NCBI RefSeq assembly: GCF_002479495.1
Contig: NZ_DLNQ01000005.1
Span: forward strand, 817,276-881,275
DNA length: 64,000 bases
Direction of reading: 5' to 3'
Source: Brevundimonas sp. UBA7506
GTDB taxonomy: Bacteria > Pseudomonadota > Alphaproteobacteria > Caulobacterales > Caulobacteraceae
The position numbers and the translations under genes are program-made. The notes under the pieces are model-generated. The model did not search any database. It had not been told where the DNA came from and worked only from the letters and a program-made list of their open reading frames with translations. Shown here in pieces: positions 50,202 to 58,502 of the stretch (positions are counted from its first letter, which is position 1; every line of letters starts with the position of its first letter).

Positions 50202-51023
50202 TCAGATCACGAAATCATAGGCGATGTCGGCCAGGGTGTGGTCCATGGTCCGGGCGGGCGTGGCGTCGGTCGGGCAGTTGACCACGCGCGCCGGCACCCC
50301 GGCCACCGTGCAGCCTGCCGGCACCGGCTTCAGCACCACCGAACCCGAGGCCACCTTGGCGTAGTCTCCGACCACGATATTGCCCAGCACCTTGGCCCCC
50401 GCGCCCAGCAGGACGCCGCGCCCGATCTTGGGGTGACGGTCGCCGCGCTCGGCCCCGGTCCCGCCCAGGGTCACGGCGTGCAGCATGGACACCTCGTCGC
50501 CGACCACCGCCGTCTCGCCGATGACGATGCCGGTGCCGTGGTCGAGGAAGACCCCCGAGCCGATCCGCGCCGCTGGGTGGATGTCCAGTTGGAACAGTTC
50601 TGAAATCCGGCTCTGGAAGTGGAAGGCCAGGGTGTCGCGCCCCTGCCCCCACAGCCAGTGCGCCACGCGCCAGGCCTGCAGCGCCTGGAAGCCTTTGAAA
50701 TACATGAAGGGCTGCAACAGCGACCGGATCGCCGGGTCACGGTCCTGCACCGCCTTCAGGTCGGCTTCCGCCGCCGCCAGGATGCCGGGATCGGCGGCGA
50801 AGGCCGACAGGGCCACCTCGCGCAGCGACATGGCCCCCAGTTCGGCGTCGCCCAGCTTGCGCGCGATCTGGAAACTCAACGCGCCTGCGAAATCATCATG
50901 CGCCAGCACCACCGCATTCAGCTGCGACGCCAGACGCGGCTCCTCGCGCGCGGCGTCCTCGGCCGCGGCGCGCAGTTGCGTCCACAGGTCCGGCTGTTGC
51001 GGCACGATTTCCAGCTTGGCCAT
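50202..51023 (-). CDS. cysE: Serine O-acetyltransferase
   Basis: The 273-residue enzyme makes O-acetylserine, the precursor of cysteine. It has an N-terminal helical domain and a C-terminal left-handed beta-helix of hexapeptide repeats (IHPAARIGSGVFLDHGTGIV, then IGETAVVGDEVSMLHAVTLG). The catalytic His is in FLDHGTG, with an Asp just before it. The length is normal for the long (CysE) form. It is probably co-transcribed with the Nudix gene 26 bases upstream. Cysteine could also come from the cbs/cgl genes at 58.5-61.8 kb. Confidence 0.95.
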   Translation of the reverse strand: MAKLEIVPQQPDLWTQLRAAAEDAAREEPRLASQLNAVVLAHDDFAGALSFQIARKLGDAELGAMSLREVALSAFAADPGILAAAEADLKAVQDRDPAIRSLLQPFMYFKGFQALQAWRVAHWLWGQGRDTLAFHFQSRISELFQLDIHPAARIGSGVFLDHGTGIVIGETAVVGDEVSMLHAVTLGGTGAERGDRHPKIGRGVLLGAGAKVLGNIVVGDYAKVASGSVVLKPVPAGCTVAGVPARVVNCPTDATPARTMDHTLADIAYDFVI

Positions 51024-51049
51024 CGGCCCTCCGTTCTCAGGCGGCGATC

Positions 51050-51679
51050 CTACGCCCCCAGCATGGCCTGCGCCAGCGCGGCGGGCAGTTCGCCTTCGCG
51101 CGCCATATGGTAGGCCTTGTAGGCCGTCGCCACCGTCAGGCTGTCGCGCACTGCACCGCGCTCGATCTCCGCCAGCAGGTCGCGGAAGGGCGCGCGCACC
51201 GATACGATCACCTCGGTCGGGTCCGGGTCGACCGGAACCGCGCTCAGCCCCCAGGCCACCCAGGTCATGGCCCGCTCGTCGGTGATCGAGTTCGACAGGT
51301 CCATGTCCAGCGCCGCGCGCCAGTGTTCCGCCGCCAGCCCCGCCTCTTCCGCCAGTTCGCGGCGCACGGCGTCGAACGGGTCCTCGTCCATCGGCGCCCC
51401 GCCCTCGGGCATTTCCCAGGAATAGCGCATCAGGGTGAAGCGGTGCTGCCCTACCAGGGTCACCGTCCCGTCCTCATGCAGCGGCAGGACCCCGGTCCCG
51501 ACATTCTTGGGCCGCATAGCCACATAGTCGGCGGGCGCCCCGGTCGGGGCCGTCGCCGGATGGCGCGTCACCGTCATCCACGGCGTGTCGATCAGGACGC
51601 TGTCGCCGTGGCTTTGCCATTTAGGCGTCTCGGGCAGGTCTTCGGCCCAGCGAGGCTTGATGTCGGCGATATTGTGCAT
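51050..51679 (-). CDS. Nudix hydrolase (ADP-ribose pyrophosphatase-like)
   Basis: The 209-residue protein carries the Nudix box with the consensus spacing: GGAP near residue 114, then RRELAEEAGL, supplying the metal-binding Glu residues. The preceding VTLVGQHRFTLMRYSWEMPE is typical of ADP-sugar-cleaving members. It is cytoplasmic. The gene is divergent from the nitroreductase gene and lies upstream of cysE on the same strand. Confidence 0.92.
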   Translation of the reverse strand: MHNIADIKPRWAEDLPETPKWQSHGDSVLIDTPWMTVTRHPATAPTGAPADYVAMRPKNVGTGVLPLHEDGTVTLVGQHRFTLMRYSWEMPEGGAPMDEDPFDAVRRELAEEAGLAAEHWRAALDMDLSNSITDERAMTWVAWGLSAVPVDPDPTEVIVSVRAPFRDLLAEIERGAVRDSLTVATAYKAYHMAREGELPAALAQAMLGA

Positions 51680-51724
51680 CCCTCCGCTATGGCGCCGGGC
51701 GCTGCGAAATCCTAGCTAGACGGC

Positions 51725-52321
51725 ATGACCGATCTCAACGCCGCCCTGCCCCTGCCCGTCCGCTCCGACGAAGTTCTGGCCCGTCTGGCCGTGCGCCGCT
51801 CGGCCTCGGCCCAGTTGCTGATCGCCCCCGGCCCGTCCGATGCCGAGATCGAGCAGATCCTGCATCTGGGCGCCCGCACCCCCGACCACGGCAAGCTCTT
51901 CCCCTGGCGCTTCGTGGTTCTCGGCCCCCAGAGCCGCGCCGACCTGTCCGAGGCCCTCGCCGCCCTGGCCGAAACCCAGGGCCGCGTCGACAAGGACCTG
52001 GCCGTCCTGGCCAAGCTGGCCAATCCGCCCCTGACCATCATGGTCGTCTCGACCCCGATCCAAGGCCACAAGGTCCCGGTCTGGGAGCAGCAGCTGTCCG
52101 CCGGCGCCGTCTGCATGAATATCGAACACGCCGCCGACGCGCTTGGCTATTCGGCCAGTTGGATCACCGACTGGTACGCTTACGACCCCGCCGCCGTCGC
52201 CCTGTTCGGCGTCAAGGACGGCGAAACCATCGCCGGCTTCATCCACCTCGGAACCGTCGCCGAGCCCCCGCTGGAACGCCCCCGCCCCAACATGGCGCAC
52301 AAGGTCGAGCGGCGGCCCTAG
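51725..52321 (+). CDS. Nitroreductase family flavoprotein (YdjA-like)
   Basis: The 198-residue FMN-dependent oxidoreductase has the N-terminal RRSASAQLLIAPGPSDAEIE and the FMN-phosphate loop ARTPDHGKLFPWRFVVLG. The C-terminal FIHLGTVAEPPLERPRP is also present. The short length fits the YdjA/minimal nitroreductase group. It starts at ATG 51725, divergent from the Nudix gene. Its TAG stop overlaps the stop of the convergent DUF817 gene within one CTAG. Confidence 0.9.
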   Translation: MTDLNAALPLPVRSDEVLARLAVRRSASAQLLIAPGPSDAEIEQILHLGARTPDHGKLFPWRFVVLGPQSRADLSEALAALAETQGRVDKDLAVLAKLANPPLTIMVVSTPIQGHKVPVWEQQLSAGAVCMNIEHAADALGYSASWITDWYAYDPAAVALFGVKDGETIAGFIHLGTVAEPPLERPRPNMAHKVERRP

Positions 52322-53199
52322 GCCGACGCGCGGGGTTCCTCCTCCGGTCGGTGCACCAGCGACACCAGCACCACCGAGATGATCATCAGCAGGAACCACG
52401 CCCCCAGCTTGTTCAGGCTGACCATCTCCCAGCCGTCCGCCTGCCCCGGATAGACCCAGGCCCGCGCGAACGTCCCCAGATTCTCGGCGAACCAGATGAA
52501 CAGCGCCACCAGCCCATAGCCCAGCAGCAGCGGCATCCCCCGCCGTCGCCGGTCCGTCGTGAACCAGAACCAACCCCGCCCGAACAGCAGCGCCGTCGCG
52601 ACAAACAGCGCGATCCGCACGTCCGGCAGCCAGTGATGGGCGAAGAAGTTCACATAGATGGCCGCCGCCAGAACCCAGGTCGTCCACAGCGGCGGATAGC
52701 CCCGCACCCGGATATGGAAGATGCGCTGCACCCGCGCGATATAGCTGCCCACCGCCGCATACATGAAGCCCGAGAACAGCGGCACCGCCCCGATCCGCAA
52801 CAGCGAGTCCTCGGGGTAGATCCACGACCCGTGATAGGTCTTGAACAGCTCCATGATCGTCCCGGCGATGTGGAACAGGAAGATGACCCGCGCCTCCTCC
52901 CAGCTCTCCAGCCGGAAGGCCAGCATCAGCCCCTGAATACCCAGCGCCCCGACCACCAGAAAGTCGTAGCGCGACATCGGCGCCCCACCCTCTGGCCAGA
53001 TGATCGGCCACAGCAGATGCGTCCCGACCAGCAGCGCCAGCATGGCCCCGCCGAACAGACAGGCCCACCCCTGCTTCAGCCCGAACCACAGGAACTCATA
53101 GCCATACCCCCGCCACCGCCCCCGATCCGCCCACGCCTCCGCGCGGGTCATCAGACGACGGCCCCAGGCTTCGAGCGGGAGACGGGAGGATGGGGTCAT
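52318..53199 (-). CDS. DUF817 integral membrane protein
   Basis: The 293-residue protein has seven or so membrane segments and the DUF817 region FHIAGTIMELFKTYHGSWIY, then AAVGSYIARVQRIFHIR. Family function is unknown. The ATG at 53199 shares its A with the stop of the LytTR gene (TGATG), so the two are coupled. The frame extends upstream across the LytTR gene, but that part is out of context. Its stop overlaps the nitroreductase stop. Confidence 0.9.
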   Translation of the reverse strand: MTPSSRLPLEAWGRRLMTRAEAWADRGRWRGYGYEFLWFGLKQGWACLFGGAMLALLVGTHLLWPIIWPEGGAPMSRYDFLVVGALGIQGLMLAFRLESWEEARVIFLFHIAGTIMELFKTYHGSWIYPEDSLLRIGAVPLFSGFMYAAVGSYIARVQRIFHIRVRGYPPLWTTWVLAAAIYVNFFAHHWLPDVRIALFVATALLFGRGWFWFTTDRRRRGMPLLLGYGLVALFIWFAENLGTFARAWVYPGQADGWEMVSLNKLGAWFLLMIISVVLVSLVHRPEEEPRASA

Positions 53200-53957
53200 C
53201 ACGTCAGCCAGCCTTCCTCGCGCAGGGCGCCGACCCGGGCGCGCGACACCGGCGCCTCCAGCCCTCCGGTCAGACGCAGCCGCGTGTTGCGTCCATCCTC
53301 GACCACGCCCACCACGCCCGCGCGCGCCACCCACCACGAGCGATGGGTCTGCGTCCCGTCCACGTCCTTCAAGCCCGCCATGGCCTGCGACAGGGACATC
53401 AGCACCAGGGCCGACCCCTGCGGCGTATGCACCCGCACATAGTGATCCTCCATCTGCAGGCACAGCACCGTCCGCCCCAGCTTGGCCGGCAGGCGGTCGC
53501 GCGGATCAGCGGATTCGGCGTCCGACTTGGTCGCCGTCGCCTCGCGCGACCGCGTCGCCCACATCATGCCCACGGTGGCCAGGGCGCTGATCACCAGCCC
53601 CTGCCCGTACCATTCCAGCCAGCCGACCTGCCCCACCACCGGCCACAACCGCACCGCCAGGGTCCGACTTAGCGAGACCGGCAGCAGGGTCAGCACAGCC
53701 ACCGCCGGCGGCGTCCAAATCCACGCCGAAATCCTCCGCGCCTCGGCCCAGCGCGCCAGGATCGGCAGGCTGACGCCGAAGGCCAGCCAACCCGCCCACA
53801 GACAGACCACCCAATAGGCCGTCCTTACCGGCAAGGTCCCGCTCAGATAGCTGCCGAACGGCCCGATGATCCCCAGCGCCAGCCCCACGGCGGTCGAGAC
53901 GGCGAAGCCCACGGCCGCCGCCCGCCATCGCCTGTCCTTCAGTCCCCACGAATCCAT
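53199..53957 (-). CDS. LytTR-type DNA-binding regulator with membrane segments
   Basis: The 252-residue protein has four N-terminal membrane segments (about residues 12-130), then a LytTR domain at about 150-250. The LytTR landmarks are LCLQMEDHYVRVHTPQGSAL, then HRSWWVARAGVVGVVEDGRN and LRLTGGLEAPVSRA. Membrane-LytTR proteins are one-component regulators. The gene overlaps the DUF817 gene by a single base, so the two probably form a unit in which DUF817 is the target or partner. It is divergent from the alpha/beta hydrolase gene. Confidence 0.9.
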   Translation of the reverse strand: MDSWGLKDRRWRAAAVGFAVSTAVGLALGIIGPFGSYLSGTLPVRTAYWVVCLWAGWLAFGVSLPILARWAEARRISAWIWTPPAVAVLTLLPVSLSRTLAVRLWPVVGQVGWLEWYGQGLVISALATVGMMWATRSREATATKSDAESADPRDRLPAKLGRTVLCLQMEDHYVRVHTPQGSALVLMSLSQAMAGLKDVDGTQTHRSWWVARAGVVGVVEDGRNTRLRLTGGLEAPVSRARVGALREEGWLT

Positions 53958-54102
53958 TCGCTCAGACTAGCAAGCGTCGCCGCCGATGACAGCCATTCGC
54001 CGGGCCACGAACCCGTTCGCCCGTTCGCCCATATCCGCTGGTGCAGCGGCGTTCCGACGCCTCACACAGCCTCATCACCTTTCGCCATGAGGCCCACACG
54101 AA

Positions 54103-55074
54103 ATGAACACCGCCGCCCTGATCGCCGCCGCCTCCGTCCTGCTGGGCGCCTGCGCCGCGACCGCCGCGCCAGCCCCGGTCGCCCCGCCGCAAGCCGCCGA
54201 CCCCATGATCCGCGACGGCGTGATCGCCGCGCGCCTGAGCATCCCCGACGGCGATCAGCCTGCCATCGAGGCGGGCTTCTGGGTTCCGACCGATGAAGCA
54301 GCAAAACCGCGTCCCATGATCGTCATCTCTCACGGCAACGGGGGCGACTTCCGAAGCCACCACGACACAGCGATGGCCCTGGCCAAGGCCGGCTTCGTCG
54401 TCGTCGCCCTGACCCATACCGGCGACAATTGGCGCGACCAGAGCCGCGCCACCGACCTCGTCGGCCGCACGCGTCAGGTGTCGGTGGTGATCGACTACAT
54501 GACCCGGGACTGGAGCGCCCGCGCCGGGATCGACGCGACCCGCATTGGCGCCTTCGGCTTTTCCGCCGGAGGATTTACGGTTCTGGCGGCGGCAGGCGGC
54601 GACCCCGACCTCGGCCGGCTGGCCGACCACTGCCGCGCCAACCCCGGTTTCTACGACTGCCGCCTGATCGGCCAGCACGCCGGCACGATAAAGGACGGCG
54701 GCGCCGCCCCGCGTCTGCCCCACGACGCCCGCATCAAGGCCCTGGCCGTCGCCGCCCCCGCCCTGGGCTTCACCTTCACGAAAGAGAGCCTGAGCAAGGT
54801 CACCCAGCCGGTCCAGCTGTGGCAGGCGGGCGCCGACCAGATCCTGCCTGCCCCCTTCTATGTCGAGCCGGTCCGCGACGCCCTGCCCGTCGCGCCCGAA
54901 TACCGACGCATCGAGGGCGCCGCCCACTTCGACTTCCTGCCGCCCTGCTCGCCCCAACTGGCCGCCGCGGCCCCGATGATCTGCAAACCCACGCCCGGCT
55001 TCGACCGCGCGGCCTTCCACGAAACCCTGAACCGTGAGGTGGTCCGCTTCTTCAGACAGAAGCTATCGCATTGA
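54103..55074 (+). CDS. Alpha/beta hydrolase lipoprotein (dienelactone-hydrolase-like)
   Basis: The 323-residue protein has a lipobox LGAC (Cys about residue 17) and an alpha/beta hydrolase fold. It has an oxyanion-loop HGNGGDF near residue 75 and the nucleophile Ser in GFSAGG. The Asp is probably in VQLWQAGADQIL, and the catalytic His is in GAAHFDFLPP. Similar predicted dienelactone hydrolases act on small esters; the substrate is unknown. GAGG lies 9 bases before the ATG. It is divergent from the LytTR gene and followed by an RPE-like repeat. Confidence 0.88.
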   Translation: MNTAALIAAASVLLGACAATAAPAPVAPPQAADPMIRDGVIAARLSIPDGDQPAIEAGFWVPTDEAAKPRPMIVISHGNGGDFRSHHDTAMALAKAGFVVVALTHTGDNWRDQSRATDLVGRTRQVSVVIDYMTRDWSARAGIDATRIGAFGFSAGGFTVLAAAGGDPDLGRLADHCRANPGFYDCRLIGQHAGTIKDGGAAPRLPHDARIKALAVAAPALGFTFTKESLSKVTQPVQLWQAGADQILPAPFYVEPVRDALPVAPEYRRIEGAAHFDFLPPCSPQLAAAAPMICKPTPGFDRAAFHETLNREVVRFFRQKLSH

Positions 55075-55080
55075 TTTCAC

Positions 55081-55199
55081 CCGTCATTCTCGGGCTTGTC
55101 CCGAGAATCCATAGACACGACGGCTGAAGGTCAAGACGCGGCCCTTCGCCTATTGCCCGTTGAGTCTCTGGATCCCCGGCACAAGGCCGGGGATGACGG
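55081..55199. repeat. RPE-like alphaproteobacterial palindromic repeat
   Basis: CCGTCATTCTCGGGCTTGTC, then CCGAGAATCC at the left is mirrored by GGATCCCCGG, then ACAAGGCCGGGGATGACGGC at the right. This is the typical layout of a dispersed alphaproteobacterial palindromic repeat. It lies between the alpha/beta hydrolase and queF genes. Confidence 0.85.
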
Positions 55200-55223
55200 C
55201 AGGAGGGAGGAAGAGACCGCCCC

Positions 55224-55685
55224 TCACCCCCGCCCGCGATAGGTCGCCACGCCCTGATCCGGCAGCCAGACGCCTTCGATGGGGGCGCCGGTTTGCCAGA
55301 AGACGTCGATGGGGATGCCGCCGCGCGGGTACCAGTAGCCGCCGATGCGCAGCCATTTCGGTTGCAGCAGATCGGCCAGGCGCTTGCCGATGGCCACGGT
55401 GCAGTCCTCGTGGAAGGCGCCGTGGTTGCGGAAGCTGGTCAGGTACAGCTTCAGGCTCTTGGACTCGACCAGCCAGTCGCCGGGCACATAGTCGATGACG
55501 ATATGGGCAAAGTCGGGCTGGCCCGTCACAGGGCACAGGCTGGTGAACTCGGGCGCGGTGAAGCGCGCCACATAGTTGGTGTCGGCGTGCGGATTGGGCA
55601 CGCGTTCCAGCACCGCCTCTTCGGGATGGGTCGGGGCGGCGGTCTGGGCGCCGAGCTGGGACAGCCTGTCGGTATAGTGCGTCAT
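55224..55685 (-). CDS. queF: NADPH-dependent 7-cyano-7-deazaguanine reductase
   Basis: The 153-residue enzyme reduces preQ0 to preQ1 in queuosine synthesis. It has the catalytic Cys in [11 protein letters not shown] and the QueF motif ESKSLKLYL. The substrate-binding region [13 protein letters not shown] and a C-terminal Tyr/Arg-rich tail are also present. It is the short, unimodular form. An in-frame ATG at 55694 would add three residues; 55685 is chosen because the product then starts [11 protein letters not shown], like its relatives. It ends 25 bases from the RPE repeat. Confidence 0.96.
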   Translation of the reverse strand: MTHYTDRLSQLGAQTAAPTHPEEAVLERVPNPHADTNYVARFTAPEFTSLCPVTGQPDFAHIVIDYVPGDWLVESKSLKLYLTSFRNHGAFHEDCTVAIGKRLADLLQPKWLRIGGYWYPRGGIPIDVFWQTGAPIEGVWLPDQGVATYRGRG

Positions 55686-55865
55686 GCCCGCCATTTAGGC
55701 GTTTGGCCCGCCAAAGAAAATCCTGCCGCCGCGACGGCGTTTCGACAATCGGCCTGGCGCCCCTGCCCGCCGTGGTAGGATGCGGGTCGCGGACGGATCG
55801 GCCTTGAGGGGGATTTCAGACGATTCAGACGAATTGGACTCAGTTTTTTGGCGCGCCGAACCCTG

Positions 55866-56034
55866 CCCTTCTCCCCTTGTGGGAGAAGGTGGGCGCCGGA
55901 GGCGCTCGGATGAGGGGTGTCGGCGCGCGGCTCGAAACCCATAGACCAAACCGAATGCCTGACCTTTCGTCGGAGCGCTCACACCCCTCATCCGTCAGGC
56001 TCCGCCTGCCACCTTCTCCCACAAGGGGAGAAGG
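55866..56034. repeat. Intergenic palindromic repeat (copy 2)
   Basis: The outer arms CCCTTCTCCCCTTGTGGGAG and CTCCCACAAGGGGAGAAGG match the repeat at 48095-48246, as does the GGCGCCGGAGGCGCTCGGAT segment. The interior differs. It lies between queF and the nitronate monooxygenase-like gene. Confidence 0.85.
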
Positions 56035-56117
56035 ACGCTGAGTGCATTGCCTTCCCCCGCGACACCCGGTTAGCGTCCCTTAAAACAACCCGCAGAAACC
56101 ATCCCAGGAAACGACCC

Positions 56118-57044
56118 GTGGCCATTCCCGCTTCCCTGCAGTCCGGCCTGAAGCTGCCGGTCATCGCCTCGCCCATGTTCCTGGTGTCCGGCCCGGATCT
56201 GGTGGTCGAGGCCTGCAATGCGGGCGTGATCGGCACCTTCCCCTCGCTGAACCAGCGCACGACCGAGGGCTATCGGGACTGGGTGCAAGAGATCAAGTCG
56301 CGGCTGAAGCCTGACGCCGCTGCGTTTGGCGTCAACCACATCGTTCATCCGACCAATCCGCGCCTGATGGCCGACATGATGGTCTCGGTCGAAGAGAAAG
56401 TGCCGTTGATCATCACCTCGCTCGGCGCGGTGCGTGACGTGGTGGACGCGGTCCACGGCTACGGCGGCGTCGTCTTCCACGACATCGCCAATGTCCGCCA
56501 TGCGCGCAAAGCCGCCGAGGCCGGCGTCGACGGCCTGATCCTGGTCGCCAACGGCGCGGGCGGTCACGCAGGCGTGGTGAACCCCTTCGCCCTGATCAAC
56601 GAGGTCCGCAGCTTCTATGATGGGACCATCATCCTGGCGGGCTGCATCTCGACGGGTCAGGACGTGGCCGCGGCCCTGATGATGGGCGCAGACTTCGCCT
56701 ACATGGGCACCCGCTTCATCGCCACGACCGAGAGCGCGGCCCAGCCCCACTACAAGGACCTGATCGTCGCCTCCGGTTCGGCCGACATCACCTATACGCC
56801 CGCCGTCTCGGGCATCCCCGCCAACTTCCTGACGCCGTCGCTGATCGAGAACAAGATAGATCCGAAATCCCTGCCCGAGCACAAGCTGGACATGAACGAG
56901 GAAGCCAAGGCGTGGAAGACCATCTGGTCGGCGGGGCAAGGCTCCGGCTCGATCCATGACAGCCCCACAACGGCCGAGCTTGTCGCGCGGTTGGCGGACG
57001 AGTTTTCACAGGCCTGTGATAAATTCGACAAGAAGCGCCTCTAG
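56118..57044 (+). CDS. Nitronate monooxygenase-like FMN oxidoreductase
   Basis: The 308-residue protein has the TIM-barrel and FMN-binding pattern of nitronate monooxygenase / 2-nitropropane dioxygenase: LPVIASPMFLVSGPDLVVEA, then VFHDIANVRHARKAAEAGVD, NGAGGHAG, and IILAGCISTGQDVAAALMMG. The active-site His is in GGHAG. The start is a GTG at 56118, with AGGAA upstream; the frame extends further but through the repeat. It is followed by the TorF-like porin gene 30 bases later. Confidence 0.9.
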   Translation: MAIPASLQSGLKLPVIASPMFLVSGPDLVVEACNAGVIGTFPSLNQRTTEGYRDWVQEIKSRLKPDAAAFGVNHIVHPTNPRLMADMMVSVEEKVPLIITSLGAVRDVVDAVHGYGGVVFHDIANVRHARKAAEAGVDGLILVANGAGGHAGVVNPFALINEVRSFYDGTIILAGCISTGQDVAAALMMGADFAYMGTRFIATTESAAQPHYKDLIVASGSADITYTPAVSGIPANFLTPSLIENKIDPKSLPEHKLDMNEEAKAWKTIWSAGQGSGSIHDSPTTAELVARLADEFSQACDKFDKKRL

Positions 57045-57074
57045 GAGCGACCTCGTCGCTTAACGAGGCTTTTC

Positions 57075-57770
57075 ATGCTCCGCACCCTGACGAACGCCAC
57101 CCTTCTCGCCGCCGCCCCCCTGGCCCTGCTGGCCTCCGGGGCGCATGCCCAGGATGCGGGCAAATGGTCCTTCTCGGCCGGGGCCGCGACCGACAACCGC
57201 TCCAAGGATGCGTCCAAGTCCGACGGAAACCCCTTCGTCTATGGGGCTGCCGAATGGGAAAGCGCCAGCGGCCTCTTCTATGGTTCGGGCGGTCTGGAAA
57301 CCATCGACGGCGGCGGCTCCAAGCTGGAGTCCGAGCTGGTGGCGGGCGTCCGCCCCGAGTTCGCCGGCTTCGACTTCGACCTGAACGTCGCCCACAAGAA
57401 CCGCTTCGACGCCGATCCGGGCTATGACAACGACGCCTGGGAGTTCACCGCTGACATGAAGCGGTCGATCGGCCCGGCCAGCGCCCGCCTGCGGCTGCAG
57501 CACTCGCCCGACGGCACGGGCTCGACCAAGGCCTGGACCTGGGTCGCCCTGCGCGGCGGCTGGGACTTCACCGACAAGCTGAACGTCTCGGCCGAGGTCG
57601 GTCGCCGCGATCAGGACAACAGCGTCGACTACACCGGCTGGAACGTCGGCGGCGCCTACGCCCTGACGCCCAAGACCGAGCTGGAGCTGCGCTGGCACGA
57701 CACCGACGCCGACGTCCCGGGCGAGCAGTACAAGGGCGCCCTGGTGGCCGGGATCAACTTCTCGTTCTGA
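57075..57770 (+). CDS. TorF-family putative porin
   Basis: The 231-residue protein has a signal peptide (ending GAHAQ) and a small beta-barrel. It carries GKWSFSAGAATDNRSKDASK, then NPFVYGAAEWESASGLFYGS, and a C-terminal aromatic residue (FSF). This matches the Gcw_chp/TorF family of small outer-membrane proteins of unknown transport role. It lies 30 bases after the nitronate monooxygenase-like gene, with GAGG-like bases before the ATG. Confidence 0.88.
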   Translation: MLRTLTNATLLAAAPLALLASGAHAQDAGKWSFSAGAATDNRSKDASKSDGNPFVYGAAEWESASGLFYGSGGLETIDGGGSKLESELVAGVRPEFAGFDFDLNVAHKNRFDADPGYDNDAWEFTADMKRSIGPASARLRLQHSPDGTGSTKAWTWVALRGGWDFTDKLNVSAEVGRRDQDNSVDYTGWNVGGAYALTPKTELELRWHDTDADVPGEQYKGALVAGINFSF

Positions 57771-57823
57771 TTTCCTGACCGCTGAAAGGTGGCCATTCGG
57801 CGGAAAGTCCCTAGGTTAAGGCC

Positions 57824-58039
57824 ATGACTTTCCGCCCCACGACCCTTGAACGGGCCTATCAACTGGCTGAAAGCGGCGCCTGTCGCACGGTCAGCGACGT
57901 CAAACAGGCCCTCCAGAGCGAGGGCTACGACCGCATTCAGGACAGCCTGTACGGCGGCACCATCACCGCCGCCCTGCGCAAGCGCTGCCAGGAGAACTAC
58001 ATCGGCGGCGCGGCCGCCGAACAGGAAGAAGACGCCTGA
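57824..58039 (+). CDS. Small hypothetical protein
   Basis: The 71-residue protein begins TFRPTTLERAYQLAESGACR and then TVSDVKQALQSEGYDRIQDS. The Leu/Ala helices, with a Cys near residue 20, suggest a small helical domain. It is conserved-looking in composition and lies 53 bases after the porin gene, on the same strand. No family is recognised. The start is the ATG at 57824, with AGG upstream. Confidence 0.75.
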   Translation: MTFRPTTLERAYQLAESGACRTVSDVKQALQSEGYDRIQDSLYGGTITAALRKRCQENYIGGAAAEQEEDA

Positions 58040-58210
58040 AACCAGGGGTCTTGCTTTGGACGCGATTGCCGTTCATTTTAGTAATGTCGATCTCTCTGCG
58101 TAACGCTGCTGCCCCTTTGCTCTGCGCACCGAGGACTAGGCCGATCCATTCAGACCCGACAGGCCAAGGGGGCTCTTCCCTGAGGTCAACGACTAGCGGA
58201 GGTCCTGAAA

Positions 58211-58423
58211 ATGGCTACCGGCACTGTGAAATGGTTCAACTCCACCAAGGGCTACGGCTTCATCCAACCGGATGACGGCGGCAAGGACGTCTTCGTCCAC
58301 ATCTCGGCCGTCGAGCAAGCCGGCCTGCGTGGCCTCGACGAGAACCAAAAGGTCTCGTACGAAATCGAGCGCGACCGTCGCTCGGGCAAGGAATCGGCCG
58401 GTCAACTGAAGACCGAAGGCTGA
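58211..58423 (+). CDS. Cold-shock protein (CspA family)
   Basis: The 70-residue single-domain OB-fold protein binds single-stranded nucleic acid. It contains the RNA-binding motifs [10 protein letters not shown] (RNP1) and VFVHISAV (RNP2). GGAGG lies 9 bases before the ATG. The 171 bases before it hold no gene; long structured leaders are usual for cold-shock genes. A strong terminator at 58464-58498 follows. Confidence 0.96.
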   Translation: MATGTVKWFNSTKGYGFIQPDDGGKDVFVHISAVEQAGLRGLDENQKVSYEIERDRRSGKESAGQLKTEG

Positions 58424-58463
58424 TTTCGGCCTCGTCAGGGTTCTAGCCCAGACGAAGAAATCG

Positions 58464-58498
58464 AAGGGGCGCTCCGGTCAGCCGGAGCGCCCCTTTTT
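58464..58498. terminator. Rho-independent terminator, shared by convergent genes
   Basis: Stem AAGGGGCGCTCCGG with CCGGAGCGCCCCTT, loop TCAG, followed by TTTTT on the plus strand. It serves the cold-shock gene. Reading the other way it also follows the PLP enzyme gene at 58503. Confidence 0.93.
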
Positions 58499-58502
58499 CG
58501 TA

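Noticed and set aside
58040-58210. Possible small RNA or tRNA in the leader of the cold-shock gene
   Set aside because: No tRNA features or strong closed structure were seen. A long structured 5' leader is normal for cold-shock genes.
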